Positions 1 through 8,245 of a stretch of 19,006 nucleotides of DNA are shown in pieces (the first letter of the stretch is position 1; each line of letters begins with the position of its first letter). This stretch comes from CAJXNP01 sp050305935. GTDB taxonomy: Bacteria > Bacteroidota > Bacteroidia > Cytophagales > Cyclobacteriaceae. The translations under genes were made by a program, and so were the position numbers. The notes beneath the pieces were generated by a model, which saw only the letters and a list, made by a program, of their open reading frames with translations, made no database searches and was not told the origin of the DNA. The stretch covers positions 1 to 19,006 of the forward strand of contig JBNLGG010000071.1 in the NCBI GenBank assembly GCA_050305935.1. The letters run 5' to 3'.

Positions 1-891
1 ATAGCAAACGCTCCCTGCTCATGGGGCGTGCTGGAGTTTGACCTGGAAGGAAAATCTCCGGATTATCAACAGGTGCTGACTGAAATTAAGGAAACGGGAT
101 ACATCGGAACCGAGCTGGGAGACTGGGGATTTATGCCTACGGAGCCTGAAGAACTGCAAAAAGTATTGACAGATCATGACCTGGACTTGCTGGGAGCATT
201 TGTGCCTGTGGCATTGTCCCACAAGGACAGCCACCAGAAAGGTGAGATCAAAGCTCTTCAGGTAGCAGAGCTCATGCTACAGGCAGGCTTCAAAGATGCA
301 TTTATCGTATTGGCGGATGAAAACGGATCAGTGGAGAGTCGAACGAAACATGCGGGGAGGATTACAAAGGAAATGGGGCTTTCTGAAGAACAGTGGAATA
401 CTTTTGTCGATGGGGCGAATAGAATAGCTAAGGCTGTAAAAAGCAATTTTGGTTTGAGAACCGTATTTCATCACCATTGTGGCGGCTATGTAGAGACTCC
501 TCAGGAACTGGAAAAACTAATGAGCCTTTCCGATCCGGATTTACTGGGGCTATGCCTGGATATGGGGCATTATGCTTTTGGCGGCGGAGACCCGCTTGAG
601 GCGCTCCGCCTGTACTATGATCGCATTTGGCACATTCATTTTAAAGATTATAGCGATGTGATTGGAACGGAATCAAGGTCCAAAGGCTGGGACTACTTTG
701 AATCGGTCAAAAATGGTGTATTCTGTGAATTGGGGAAGGGAAATGTTGACTTTTCCTCCATTGTAGAAGAGCTAATTAAAAGGAAGTACGATGGGTGGAT
801 TGTAGTTGAACAGGATGTGCTGCCGGGTATGGGGAAACCCAAGGTCTGTGCTCAGTCTAACCGTGACTACCTGAAAAGTCTGGGCTTGTAA
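1..891 (+). CDS. Sugar phosphate isomerase/epimerase, IolE/IolI-like TIM barrel (5' partial)
   Basis: The reading frame is open from base 1, so the gene begins upstream; 296 residues are visible. The first residues read IANAPCSWGVLEF, the usual N-terminal strand of AP-endonuclease-2-type TIM barrels acting on keto-inositols or keto-sugars. A GTG at 28 is therefore not the real start. Likely metal ligands, numbered from base 1, are E165 (GGYVETP), D187 (CLDMGH), H213 (HIHFKD) and E270 (VVEQD), all in the expected order. Only a few N-terminal residues should be missing. The protein is expected to be cytoplasmic and to isomerise, epimerise or dehydrate a keto-sugar or keto-inositol. The dehydrogenase gene 22 bases downstream fits that role, because it could supply the keto substrate. 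The family is secure; the exact reaction (inosose dehydratase, isomerase or epimerase) is not. Confidence 0.88.
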   Translation: MANAPCSWGVLEFDLEGKSPDYQQVLTEIKETGYIGTELGDWGFMPTEPEELQKVLTDHDLDLLGAFVPVALSHKDSHQKGEIKALQVAELMLQAGFKDAFIVLADENGSVESRTKHAGRITKEMGLSEEQWNTFVDGANRIAKAVKSNFGLRTVFHHHCGGYVETPQELEKLMSLSDPDLLGLCLDMGHYAFGGGDPLEALRLYYDRIWHIHFKDYSDVIGTESRSKGWDYFESVKNGVFCELGKGNVDFSSIVEELIKRKYDGWIVVEQDVLPGMGKPKVCAQSNRDYLKSLGL

Positions 892-913
892 CGTGTGTTA
901 ATCAAATAGAATT

Positions 914-1945
914 ATGAAGATGATAAAATTAGGTATAATAGGCACAGGAAGGATCGGGAAGATTCACCTGGAAAATATTAACAATCTCATCCCTGATGCG
1001 GAGGTTGTTGCGGTTTCTGACCCCTTCTTCAAAAAGGAAGATAATAGAGGGTATGTGGTAAGTACTACCAATGAATTGATCAATAATCCGCAACTTGACG
1101 CTGTGCTCATCTGTTCACCTACCGACACTCATGCAGAACTGATAGAGCAGGCCGCCCAGGCTGGTAAGCATATATTTTGCGAAAAGCCGATGGACCTGTC
1201 GCTGGAAAGGGCCTTACAGACGCTGGGGATAGTCAAAAAATCCGGAGTAAAATTCATGCTGGGCTTTAACAGAAGATTCGACCCGAACTTTATGAAAGTT
1301 AAAAGCCTTGTCGATGAAGGTAGGGTGGGAGAGCCTCACATTCTGAAAATTACGAGCAGAGATCCAGGCCCGCCACCCGTGGAATATATTAAGAGCTCCG
1401 GAGGCTTGTTTAAGGACATGGCCATACACGATTTTGATATGTCCAGGTATATCATGAAAGGCGAAGTGACAGAGGTTTTTGCAAAGGGCAATGTCCTCGT
1501 AGATAAAGCCATTGGAGAAGCAGGGGATATAGATACCGCCGTTACTACCCTTACTTTTGATGACGGGTCTTTTGCGGTGATAGATAATAGCCGAAAGGCA
1601 GCTTATGGTTACGACCAACGGCTGGAGGTTTTTGGCTCGAAGGGAATGGCCAGGGTAGAAAATGAAAAGCCGGATCTTCACGAGCTTTCCACTGTAGATG
1701 GCGTTTCTACATCGCTGCCATTACATTTCTTTATGCAGCGGTATACTCAATCTTATATGGAAGAAATCAAGAGTTTTATTTTAGCACTAAAGGACGATAA
1801 AACTATGCCAGTAGAAGGTAAGGATGGTATTATGGCTTTGGTGATAGCCGAGGCAGCAAATAAATCTCTACGAGAAAACCGGCCCGTTAAAATCAGGGAA
1901 ATATTTGAAACAAACCCGATACCATATCAAACATTGGACAACTAA
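914..1945 (+). CDS. iolG: Gfo/Idh/MocA oxidoreductase, inositol 2-dehydrogenase-like
   Basis: A 343-residue NAD(P)-dependent dehydrogenase. The N-terminal Rossmann fold carries GIIGTGRIGKIH (residues 7-18). The catalytic lysine is K91 in EKP (90-92). D168 and H172 in the KDMAIHDFDM stretch match the Asp/His pair of inositol dehydrogenase. Length and motif order match IolG-type enzymes, which oxidise myo-inositol to 2-keto-myo-inositol, but relatives act on many cyclic polyols and sugars, so the symbol is tentative. It lies 22 bases after the TIM-barrel gene on the same strand and is probably co-transcribed. ATG 914 is used; a second ATG at 920 (codon 3) is equally possible, with no clear Shine-Dalgarno. 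A strong hairpin follows the stop codon. Confidence 0.85.
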   Translation: MKMIKLGIIGTGRIGKIHLENINNLIPDAEVVAVSDPFFKKEDNRGYVVSTTNELINNPQLDAVLICSPTDTHAELIEQAAQAGKHIFCEKPMDLSLERALQTLGIVKKSGVKFMLGFNRRFDPNFMKVKSLVDEGRVGEPHILKITSRDPGPPPVEYIKSSGGLFKDMAIHDFDMSRYIMKGEVTEVFAKGNVLVDKAIGEAGDIDTAVTTLTFDDGSFAVIDNSRKAAYGYDQRLEVFGSKGMARVENEKPDLHELSTVDGVSTSLPLHFFMQRYTQSYMEEIKSFILALKDDKTMPVEGKDGIMALVIAEAANKSLRENRPVKIREIFETNPIPYQTLDN

Positions 1946-1957
1946 TTGAAAGCTTTG

Positions 1958-2008
1958 AAAAGAGGAAAATCAAAGGTGGCAAGAAGACAAGGTCATTTTC
2001 CTCTTTTT
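1958..2008. terminator. Convergent (probably bidirectional) intrinsic terminator
   Basis: A perfect 13-bp inverted repeat, AAAAGAGGAAAAT at 1958-1970 and its complement at 1995-2007, has A-rich and T-rich outer edges. It lies between the dehydrogenase gene (+) and the GntR gene (-), which converge here. It can therefore end transcription from both sides. Confidence 0.8.
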
Positions 2009-2044
2009 AAAAACTTTTTTGCTGGTCAGGTGTGTCAAAATAAA

Positions 2045-2755
2045 CTACAACCTTTCGTAGTGAGGCTTTAAATGTTCGCGCATTTTTTCCCTGAATTGAG
2101 CCGGAGTCCCATTTTTTAGCGTTTCTACCAGGTCAATATGTGATACATTCCCTTTTTCAGGTTTTTTCTCAAGTTTAGCTTCTTGTTCCATCATGTAGTT
2201 AAAGATGGGCAATAAGAGGTTTTGAAATCTCTGAAGGGTTTCATTGCCAGACATCTTATAAAGTTTAGAGTGAAATTCGATTTCGTAGTTGAGCCTGACC
2301 TTCAACGATGTGGTTTTGGGATCATTGGCTTCACGAGCAGTGATTTTTTCTAAATCTTCAATGTCGTTATCTTTTTTTCTAGCGAAAATCAAGTCCCCCA
2401 TACCCACTTCTAGTATTAGTCGCAGTTCGAAAATATCTTTCATGGCACTTTCACCCAGTATATTCGGAAACATCACTCGTTCGACACCACTTAAAAGATC
2501 GGGCTCCGTCAATATCATCCCTTTTCTTTTTTTAGATTCAATCATTCCGAGCATCCTCAAGCGACTTAGGGCTTCCCGAATGATGTTTCTGCTGACACCC
2601 AGGTATTCTGCAAGTTCCAGCTCTTTTGGAAGAGCATCCCCTGCGGTAAAGTTGTTTTGCTTTAGATATTCTATTAAACTGACTTCTACCTGATCTGCCA
2701 GGGAAGACTGTTTGATGGGCTTGAGCGCCTTATGTTTTTTATTTTCTTTTTTCAT
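2045..2755 (-). CDS. GntR-family transcriptional regulator, FadR subfamily (FCD domain)
   Basis: A 236-residue regulator. After a lysine-rich tail (1-15), residues about 18-85 form the winged helix-turn-helix; LPKELELAEYLGVSRNIIRE (42-61) is the typical recognition region, followed by a wing. Residues about 105-230 are an all-helical FCD ligand domain, with H162, H206 and H228 placed like the metal-binding histidines of that family. FCD regulators usually respond to organic acids or sugar acids. It is convergent to the dehydrogenase gene and divergent from the GH28-symporter pair, so it probably represses the carbohydrate genes on one or both sides. The start at 2755 is an ATG immediately followed by the basic tail. 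Family is certain; ligand is unknown. Confidence 0.93.
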   Translation of the reverse strand: MKKENKKHKALKPIKQSSLADQVEVSLIEYLKQNNFTAGDALPKELELAEYLGVSRNIIREALSRLRMLGMIESKKRKGMILTEPDLLSGVERVMFPNILGESAMKDIFELRLILEVGMGDLIFARKKDNDIEDLEKITAREANDPKTTSLKVRLNYEIEFHSKLYKMSGNETLQRFQNLLLPIFNYMMEQEAKLEKKPEKGNVSHIDLVETLKNGTPAQFREKMREHLKPHYERL

Positions 2756-2890
2756 TAGTCCCGGGTTAAAAGTCGATGTTTTTCTATTTATCGGTACCTA
2801 AAATACAAACATAGCATAGTTTGATATTTATTTTCAATTATTTTCTATATATTGTCACTATGTAATTATGTTCTACATATTAAAAATTAA
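2756..2890. promoter_or_regulatory. Divergent intergenic control region, GntR gene / GH28-symporter operon
   Basis: This AT-rich 135-base gap must hold promoters for both divergent genes. TTTG at 2820-2823 and TATATATTG at 2846-2854, about 22 bases apart, resemble a Bacteroidota -33/-7 pair for the GH28 gene. The -7 element is imperfect. Two related, oppositely oriented words, ACATAGCATAGT (2809-2820) and ACTATGTAATTATGT (2857-2871), could be operator half-sites for the GntR protein. This is pattern matching only. Confidence 0.35.
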
Positions 2891-4318
2891 ATGGTTTACA
2901 ATATTATAGACTTTGGAGCGAAAGGCGATGGGAAGACAGATGATTCCAAAGCCATACAATCTGCTATTGACAAATGTTCAATTTCGGGAGGAGGAAGGGT
3001 GTTTTTTCCCGGTGGCAATGTGTTCCTATCAGGGCCCTTTTATTTAAAATCCCACGTAGATCTATATGTTCAGACAGGAGCAACTTTATTAGCTAACCCA
3101 AATGAAGATATTTATTCCGATAGCGCATTCAGGGAAAATACCGGTGAGGGGACCATCTGGATAGGAGGAGATAAAATCGAAATGGTTTCCATTTCAGGAG
3201 GTGGAATTATTGATGGCAACGGAATTGCATTCATGGGTGAGGAACTGGAGCATTCATTTGACCTGAAACCTTTTGAAGAGGTAGATCCCAGGCCTCATAT
3301 GATAACCCTTGTAGGGGGTAAGAATATTAAAATAAGGGATATAACCCTTAAAAATGCTGCCTATTGGTCGCTTCATCTTGTTGGGTGCAATGATGTTTCC
3401 ATCTCGGACATCACCATTTTGAACAGCTTAAAGATCCGTAACAGTGATGGGATAGACCTCGATCATAGCAAAAATGTAAGGATAAGCAATTGCCACATAG
3501 AGTCAGGCGATGACTGTATATGTTTTAAAAACAGGAGGGAATATGCCGAATACGGCCCTTGTGAAAATATTACGGTGATGGGTTGCACCTTGATCTCCAC
3601 TTCTTGTGCCATCAAAATCGGTTCAGAAAATATGGATCGCATCAGTAGTGTGGCATTTATTAATTGTATTATCAAAGATAGCAATCGGGGAATAGGCATT
3701 CAGCACAGAGATGAGGGAGAGGTGTCAGATATTGTCTTTTCAAATATCATCATAGAATGCAGGCTTTTTTCAGATGTCTGGTGGGGAAAGGCGGAACCCA
3801 TTTCAATCACTGCGTTTCCTCGTGCCACTGACAATCATAAAGATGCAGGATGGAGATTGCCAAAGGGAAAAAGGAAAGGGTATGTTGGTGAGATAAAAAA
3901 TATTACTTTTAGCAACATCAGGTGTAAAAGTGAGAATGGTGTAGCTATTATAGCTGAGACTCCTGACAAAGTATCAAATATTCGCTTTAACGATGTGGAT
4001 TTGGAAATCAATAAAACTACGGATTACCCAGGAGGAAATTATGACTGTAGACCATGTGAGGGTGAAGGGATGGTAACAGGTAAAACATATGGCTTCTTTT
4101 TAAAAAATGCCCGAAATGTTTTTATAAGCAATTGTTTCGTGAACTGGGGAAAGAACAGGCCAGAATATTTTAGTCATGCGCTGAAAAGCATTGATGTAGA
4201 TCGTCTAACCATTGAGAATTTTGAGGGAGAATCGGCCTATCCGGATAAAGAGAGTTCCATCCATTTTTCCAATCCCGATACAATTTTTAAGAAAGTATCC
4301 AATAAGGAAGTATGCTAG
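2891..4318 (+). CDS. Glycoside hydrolase family 28 (polygalacturonase-like), cytoplasmic
   Basis: A 475-residue right-handed beta-helix protein. The opening FGAKGDGKTDDSKAIQSAID (8-27) is the standard pectinase-type N-terminal motif. The catalytic aspartates are present in NSD (184-186) and GDD (206-208). The usual GHG histidine motif is replaced by SCAIKIGSE (238-246) and the usual RIK by NRGIGIQ (265-271), a variant I associate with a bacterial GH28 subgroup. No signal peptide is present, and an in-frame TAA directly precedes the ATG, so the start cannot be extended. It is therefore expected to act in the cytoplasm on imported oligosaccharides. The last 7 bases overlap the symporter gene, indicating translational coupling. 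Galacturonide, rhamnose-galacturonide and other alpha-linked substrates are all possible. Confidence 0.88.
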   Translation: MVYNIIDFGAKGDGKTDDSKAIQSAIDKCSISGGGRVFFPGGNVFLSGPFYLKSHVDLYVQTGATLLANPNEDIYSDSAFRENTGEGTIWIGGDKIEMVSISGGGIIDGNGIAFMGEELEHSFDLKPFEEVDPRPHMITLVGGKNIKIRDITLKNAAYWSLHLVGCNDVSISDITILNSLKIRNSDGIDLDHSKNVRISNCHIESGDDCICFKNRREYAEYGPCENITVMGCTLISTSCAIKIGSENMDRISSVAFINCIIKDSNRGIGIQHRDEGEVSDIVFSNIIIECRLFSDVWWGKAEPISITAFPRATDNHKDAGWRLPKGKRKGYVGEIKNITFSNIRCKSENGVAIIAETPDKVSNIRFNDVDLEINKTTDYPGGNYDCRPCEGEGMVTGKTYGFFLKNARNVFISNCFVNWGKNRPEYFSHALKSIDVDRLTIENFEGESAYPDKESSIHFSNPDTIFKKVSNKEVC

Positions 4319-6501
4319 GCCTTTCAATTACAGATATTGTTGTCCTTGTCCTTTATTTTGCCATTATTATTTACATTGGAATTAGGGCAAGTTTACGCAT
4401 CAAGGACAAAGAAGATTATTTCTTAGGGGGGAGAAAGTTTGGTAAATTGGTGTCTACATTTGCCAGTTTTGGTCAGGCGACTTCCGCCGATGGACCTACA
4501 GGCGTATCGACCACTACATTTAACAACGGGGCGAGCGGTATCTGGAGTTCTCTTCTTATGCTGTTTGCCACTCCTGTGTTCTGGATCACTTCCCCCTGGT
4601 TGAGAAGGTTGCGGATTTTGACGATGGGCGACTTTTATGAGGAGCGCTATAATTCCAAAAAAATGGCCGCCACCTATGCATTGGTGGCGACGATTGGAAT
4701 GATGGGCTTGCTCTCTGTGGGTTATATTGCTGTAACAAAAACCACCCTGGCGATTACGGGTAAAGCTGAGCATGAGCTGACGATCAAGGAAAAGGATGAA
4801 AAGCTACTAGCACGTGAACTCCACAGCTTAGAAAGCAGGGACTATGGGAGCTTATCTTCCGGTGAAAAGGAAAGGTTGAGTGAGTTAAGAAATATAAACC
4901 CGCGCAGCCTTTTCTCACATTTAAATGCTTCCGTTATTGTCTGGAGTATCTGCATAATAGTGTTGATCTATGCCGCACTTGGAGGACTGGAGGCGGCTTT
5001 TTATACGGATATGCTGCAGGGGGTCTTTATCATCTTCCTGTCTTTTATCATGATTCCTTTTGCCTGGTCGGGTATCAATGAAATTTTTGGTGGATCGGGT
5101 GCCATGCAGGCCCTCAAGCAACTGCACACCCAGCTTCCGGAAAATTTTTTCGAGGTCTTCGGGTCGCCCATTACCATTGATTTTACCTGGTATTATATCC
5201 TGGCAGCAGCTATTGTTTCCAGTGTCACAGTAGTTACCCAGCCTAACCAGCTTGTGACGGCCGGTGCCGCAAAAAATGAAAACGCCGCCAGAGTAGGATT
5301 TGTGACAGGCACATTTATGAAGCGGGTGGTCACGATTATGTGGGGGGTGTTTGGTATTTCTGCCATTCTCCTTTACAAAGGAAGTCTGACTGATTCTGAT
5401 TTGGTGTGGGGCCACGCTACCCGAGATCTTTTGGGCAGCCTAAACATAGGATTGGTTGGGCTGATGTTAGCGAGTATGATGGCCGCATTGATGTCAACCG
5501 CTGATACCCTGATGTTAACAGTTTCGGGGCTTATCGTAAATAATCTCTATAAACCCCTGGTTGTCAATAAGTCTGAAAACCATTATGTGTGGGCAGGTAG
5601 GATATCCGGAGCGGTTTATCTTGTCGGGGCAGCTATGATAACCACGCAATTCGACGGCATTTTACAGGTATTAAAGTTCATATGGGAATTCTTTGTCATA
5701 TTCGCTGCGGCTTTTTGGCTGGGGTTAAAATGGAGGCGAGCCAATGCCAAAGGTGCTTGGGCCTCGATATTGGGCACATTTTCATTGTTTTATTTTATAC
5801 CGCTTTTACTGCCTTTATTATTTCCGCAGCTAAGAGCGAATGAATACCTTATGAAACAGACGGATTTGCCTCCCATTGAGAGAGTCTACTCGGCTAAGAT
5901 CATGGATGTAGAAGCTCAGAACAAATTGCTGGAGGAATGGTCCGCCCTAAGCAGTGAAGAAAAGAATGGAATGGACGAGCCCACACATGTTGAGGTAGGG
6001 GATAAGATCACGAAAAAATTCGCATTGCCTCCAAGGTCAGTATTCTGGTCTAAAGGCATAAAAAAAGAGTTAGATGGCAGGAAGTACGGTAGCGGCTACC
6101 TGTATTTGGAGATGGTGTTGCTGGATAAACTGGGATTTGATCTTAGTTCTAACACGTATGCCTTAAATGAGACCATCCGGCTCCTGATCCGATTGGCTTT
6201 TCCCTTCTTGATTTTAATCCTGGTATCACTTTTTACTTCCAGGGACAATGAAGCGGTTTTAAGGGTTTTTTATAATAAAATGCGGATCAGGGTGAGTACT
6301 AAAGGGTCAGACGAAGATATGGAAGACCTTAGAATGGGCAAATCTGATACTATGGGTAATACAGATATTCTTATATTCAAAAATTCTGACTGGGAATTTT
6401 ACAAATGGAACCGCGAGGATATTGTTGGTTTTGTAATCTCGTGGGGTGTGGTTGTGGCTATCTTAGGTTTGTTGTTTTTGGTAGTAAGTGTCGGAAGTTG
6501 A
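4312..6501 (+). CDS. Sodium:solute symporter (SSS family), extended form
   Basis: A 729-residue inner-membrane carrier, longer than the usual 500-550. It starts with a hydrophobic helix (6-25). GGLEAAFYTDMLQG (224-237) and MSTADTLMLTVSGLIVNNLY (394-413) match typical SSS segments. Two large hydrophilic insertions stand out: residues about 150-200 (charged, helix-forming, between early membrane segments) and about 505-620 between late membrane segments. The protein ends with a final helix (about 705-727). It is coupled to the GH28 gene by the ATGCTAG overlap (4312-4318), so it probably imports the substrate of that enzyme with Na+. A terminator follows 70 bases after the stop. Family is secure; substrate is inferred from context only. 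Confidence 0.9.
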   Translation: MLGLSITDIVVLVLYFAIIIYIGIRASLRIKDKEDYFLGGRKFGKLVSTFASFGQATSADGPTGVSTTTFNNGASGIWSSLLMLFATPVFWITSPWLRRLRILTMGDFYEERYNSKKMAATYALVATIGMMGLLSVGYIAVTKTTLAITGKAEHELTIKEKDEKLLARELHSLESRDYGSLSSGEKERLSELRNINPRSLFSHLNASVIVWSICIIVLIYAALGGLEAAFYTDMLQGVFIIFLSFIMIPFAWSGINEIFGGSGAMQALKQLHTQLPENFFEVFGSPITIDFTWYYILAAAIVSSVTVVTQPNQLVTAGAAKNENAARVGFVTGTFMKRVVTIMWGVFGISAILLYKGSLTDSDLVWGHATRDLLGSLNIGLVGLMLASMMAALMSTADTLMLTVSGLIVNNLYKPLVVNKSENHYVWAGRISGAVYLVGAAMITTQFDGILQVLKFIWEFFVIFAAAFWLGLKWRRANAKGAWASILGTFSLFYFIPLLLPLLFPQLRANEYLMKQTDLPPIERVYSAKIMDVEAQNKLLEEWSALSSEEKNGMDEPTHVEVGDKITKKFALPPRSVFWSKGIKKELDGRKYGSGYLYLEMVLLDKLGFDLSSNTYALNETIRLLIRLAFPFLILILVSLFTSRDNEAVLRVFYNKMRIRVSTKGSDEDMEDLRMGKSDTMGNTDILIFKNSDWEFYKWNREDIVGFVISWGVVVAILGLLFLVVSVGS

Positions 6502-6571
6502 TGGCGAGTATTTGCGATCGTTATATGTTGATGAATTACTTGAAAATTGGTTTTATAATTATTTAAGTGGT

Positions 6572-6602
6572 GGAGAAGGCGAAGAGCTTTCTCCTTTTTT
6601 TT
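6572..6602 (+). terminator. Intrinsic terminator after the symporter gene
   Basis: GGAGAA (6572-6577) pairs with TTCTCC (6589-6594), with an 11-base loop, and is followed by eight T residues (6595-6602). It ends the GH28-symporter transcript 70 bases after the stop codon, so the GH43 gene at 6637 probably has weak read-through or its own nearby promoter. Confidence 0.75.
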
Positions 6603-6636
6603 AAAAATATTTAGAAAGATTTCTTGAAATAAGACT

Positions 6637-7623
6637 ATGAAAAATCTGAATTCCAGCAAAAAATTAAATCAGAGTGCAATATTGGTTGGCTTTGTACTTT
6701 TATCAATAGTGGGTTGTGACCAAAAAGCCATAAGGTCTGTAAAAAATCCCGTGATAGATGGAACTTTTGCTGATCCCTCCATTGTGAGGCACGAGGGGAA
6801 GTACTATGTCTATGCAACTATTGATCCCTGGGGTGGTAATGAATTAGCCGTTTTCGAATCGCCTGATTTTATCAATTGGGAAAGAAAGAATATTAACTGG
6901 CCTACCAAGGAAGCGTGTACCAGCCCTACTTCCAAAGATTCCAGGGTGTGGGCTCCCAGTGTCATTAAAGGGAAAGATGGAAGGTTTTATATGTATGTTT
7001 CTGTGGGCAGTGAAGTATGGGCAGGAAGTAGCGATTCGCCATTAGGTTCCTGGGAAAATGCGAAGGAAGATAATACGCCATTGATCAAGGGAGATATGTT
7101 TCCTGATTATCATATGATTGACGCGGAAGCATTCATTGATGACGACGGGCAGGCTTACTTATACTGGGGCTCTGGCTGGAATTGGGTAAACGGACATTGT
7201 TTTGTTGTCCCATTAGACGATGACATGGTTAGCTTTGATGAGGCGAACATCAAAGACATTACTCCGCCAAACTATTTCGAAGCGCCATTTATGGTGAAAA
7301 AAGGGGGTGAATACTATCTCATGTATTCCGATGGAAAATGTACCGATGGAACCTACAAAGTACGATATGTACGAGGCCCATCTCCATACGGCCCCTGGGC
7401 AGAAGGTCCCGAAAGTCCTGTTTTGTCGACTTCGGAAGACTCGACGACACTTGGGCCGGGACATCATACTGTTTTTGAGGAGGATGGTCAGATGTACATA
7501 CTTTACCACCGCATTAAGGACAACAGCGAAGATTTACTCAGAGAGCTCGTGGTGGATAGCTTGAAATTTGACGGCCAGGGAAATATAAAAAGGGTATTTC
7601 CTTCGGGAAAGATTAGTATGTGA
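6637..7623 (+). CDS. Glycoside hydrolase family 43 lipoprotein
   Basis: A 328-residue five-bladed propeller hydrolase. The N terminus is a lipoprotein signal: basic residues, a hydrophobic stretch (14-25) and the lipobox IVGC with lipidated C27. The mature enzyme is thus anchored in the cell envelope. The three GH43 carboxylates are visible: D46 in FADPSIV (base), D162 in MIDAEAF (pKa modulator) and E215 in YFEAPF (acid). H276/H277 in GPGHHTVF fit the conserved central histidine. Members cleave alpha-L-arabinose, beta-xylose or galactose linkages, often on pectin side chains or hemicellulose, which suits a neighbouring GH28 gene. The ATG at 6637 is the start that gives a proper signal peptide. 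Specificity cannot be assigned from the sequence. Confidence 0.9.
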   Translation: MKNLNSSKKLNQSAILVGFVLLSIVGCDQKAIRSVKNPVIDGTFADPSIVRHEGKYYVYATIDPWGGNELAVFESPDFINWERKNINWPTKEACTSPTSKDSRVWAPSVIKGKDGRFYMYVSVGSEVWAGSSDSPLGSWENAKEDNTPLIKGDMFPDYHMIDAEAFIDDDGQAYLYWGSGWNWVNGHCFVVPLDDDMVSFDEANIKDITPPNYFEAPFMVKKGGEYYLMYSDGKCTDGTYKVRYVRGPSPYGPWAEGPESPVLSTSEDSTTLGPGHHTVFEEDGQMYILYHRIKDNSEDLLRELVVDSLKFDGQGNIKRVFPSGKISM

Positions 7624-7695
7624 AATCGTCGAATCAATTGGAAATAAAAGACGAAAAATGGTGTTTCTAAATTTTATGTAGGGGAGGAGAGGTTT

Positions 7696-7919
7696 TTAGT
7701 CGGTTATTAGAGGATAGATTTCTTTCTTTTCAATTCCAACATCCTCGGAAAATTCATCTATGGTAATTAGGTGATGATCCTCCCTGCCGAGGGTAGTTTT
7801 GATTTGTTTTAGTAAGTTCCTTCCGAAGCGTTCACTTTTACCTGTAGTGCGCTGAATATCCTTATGAAATTATCTAAATTGAATGCATGTCTTCAATACC
7901 TATGCTTCACATCGGTCAT
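7696..7919 (-). pseudogene. Remnant of a small unidentified gene (frameshifted)
   Basis: On the minus strand, 7869 down to 7696 is open for 57 residues and looks protein-like (for example FGRNLLKQIKTTLGRED and ITIDEFSEDVGIEKKEIYPL, the latter helix-turn-helix-like), but it has no ATG, GTG or TTG. In another frame, an ATG at 7919 starts MTDVKHRY, then a TGA, then RHAFNLDNFI, which could join the first piece after one frameshift. I read this as a decayed gene of about 75 codons. I do not recognise the family. It could instead be chance open frame; codon makeup and the HTH-like tail argue mildly against that. It fills most of the 322-base gap between the GH43 gene and the next remnant. Confidence 0.35.
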
Positions 7920-7945
7920 CAGAAACAGAAAGGGATTCAGGATTT

Positions 7946-8245
7946 TTAGGTAAATATTACCCGGTCGCCAGTGAGTTCTTTCACATAAAACCAAAGCAAG
8001 GGAGCGATCAATAAAAAGGTAGGATCTCCCAGGGAGAAGACATGATCAGAAATATGGTCGATGACTTTCGCTGCAAAAACAATATGGGCAATACTAAAGG
8101 ACATGGCGATCAGCAAAATGGACAGGAACAGATTTGCCCGGGTTTTCCTGATCCGTTTGCTGTTCAGCAGCAGGGCCAGGTAGCACCCTTGCAGGATACC
8201 ACTAAAAATAAGGATGGTGGCGAGTTGTGAGAAAAATTCCTTCAA
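7946..8245 (-). pseudogene. N-terminal remnant of a 7TM/AraC-type hybrid regulator
   Basis: A 99-residue frame with three hydrophobic segments (about 6-28, 38-60, 72-88) separated by basic loops. The pattern LIFSGILQGCYLALLL, then RANLFLSILLIAMSFSI, then APLLWFYVKEL is what one sees at the start of Bacteroidota regulators that join a multi-helix membrane domain to a C-terminal AraC helix-turn-helix. Those proteins are about 350-400 residues. Here the frame ends after KELTGDRVIFT, and no AraC domain follows in any minus-strand frame down to the GH43 gene. The only start is a TTG at 8245. It is therefore most likely a truncated gene left by a deletion, although a short membrane protein could still be made. 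Confidence 0.55.

Noticed and set aside
1214..1681. 155-codon minus-strand open frame inside the dehydrogenase gene
   Set aside because: Antisense shadow; no domain and no plausible control signals.
4921..5415. 164-codon minus-strand open frame inside the symporter gene
   Set aside because: It is antisense to a clear gene, and its product is rich in His, Cys and Arg with no recognisable domain.
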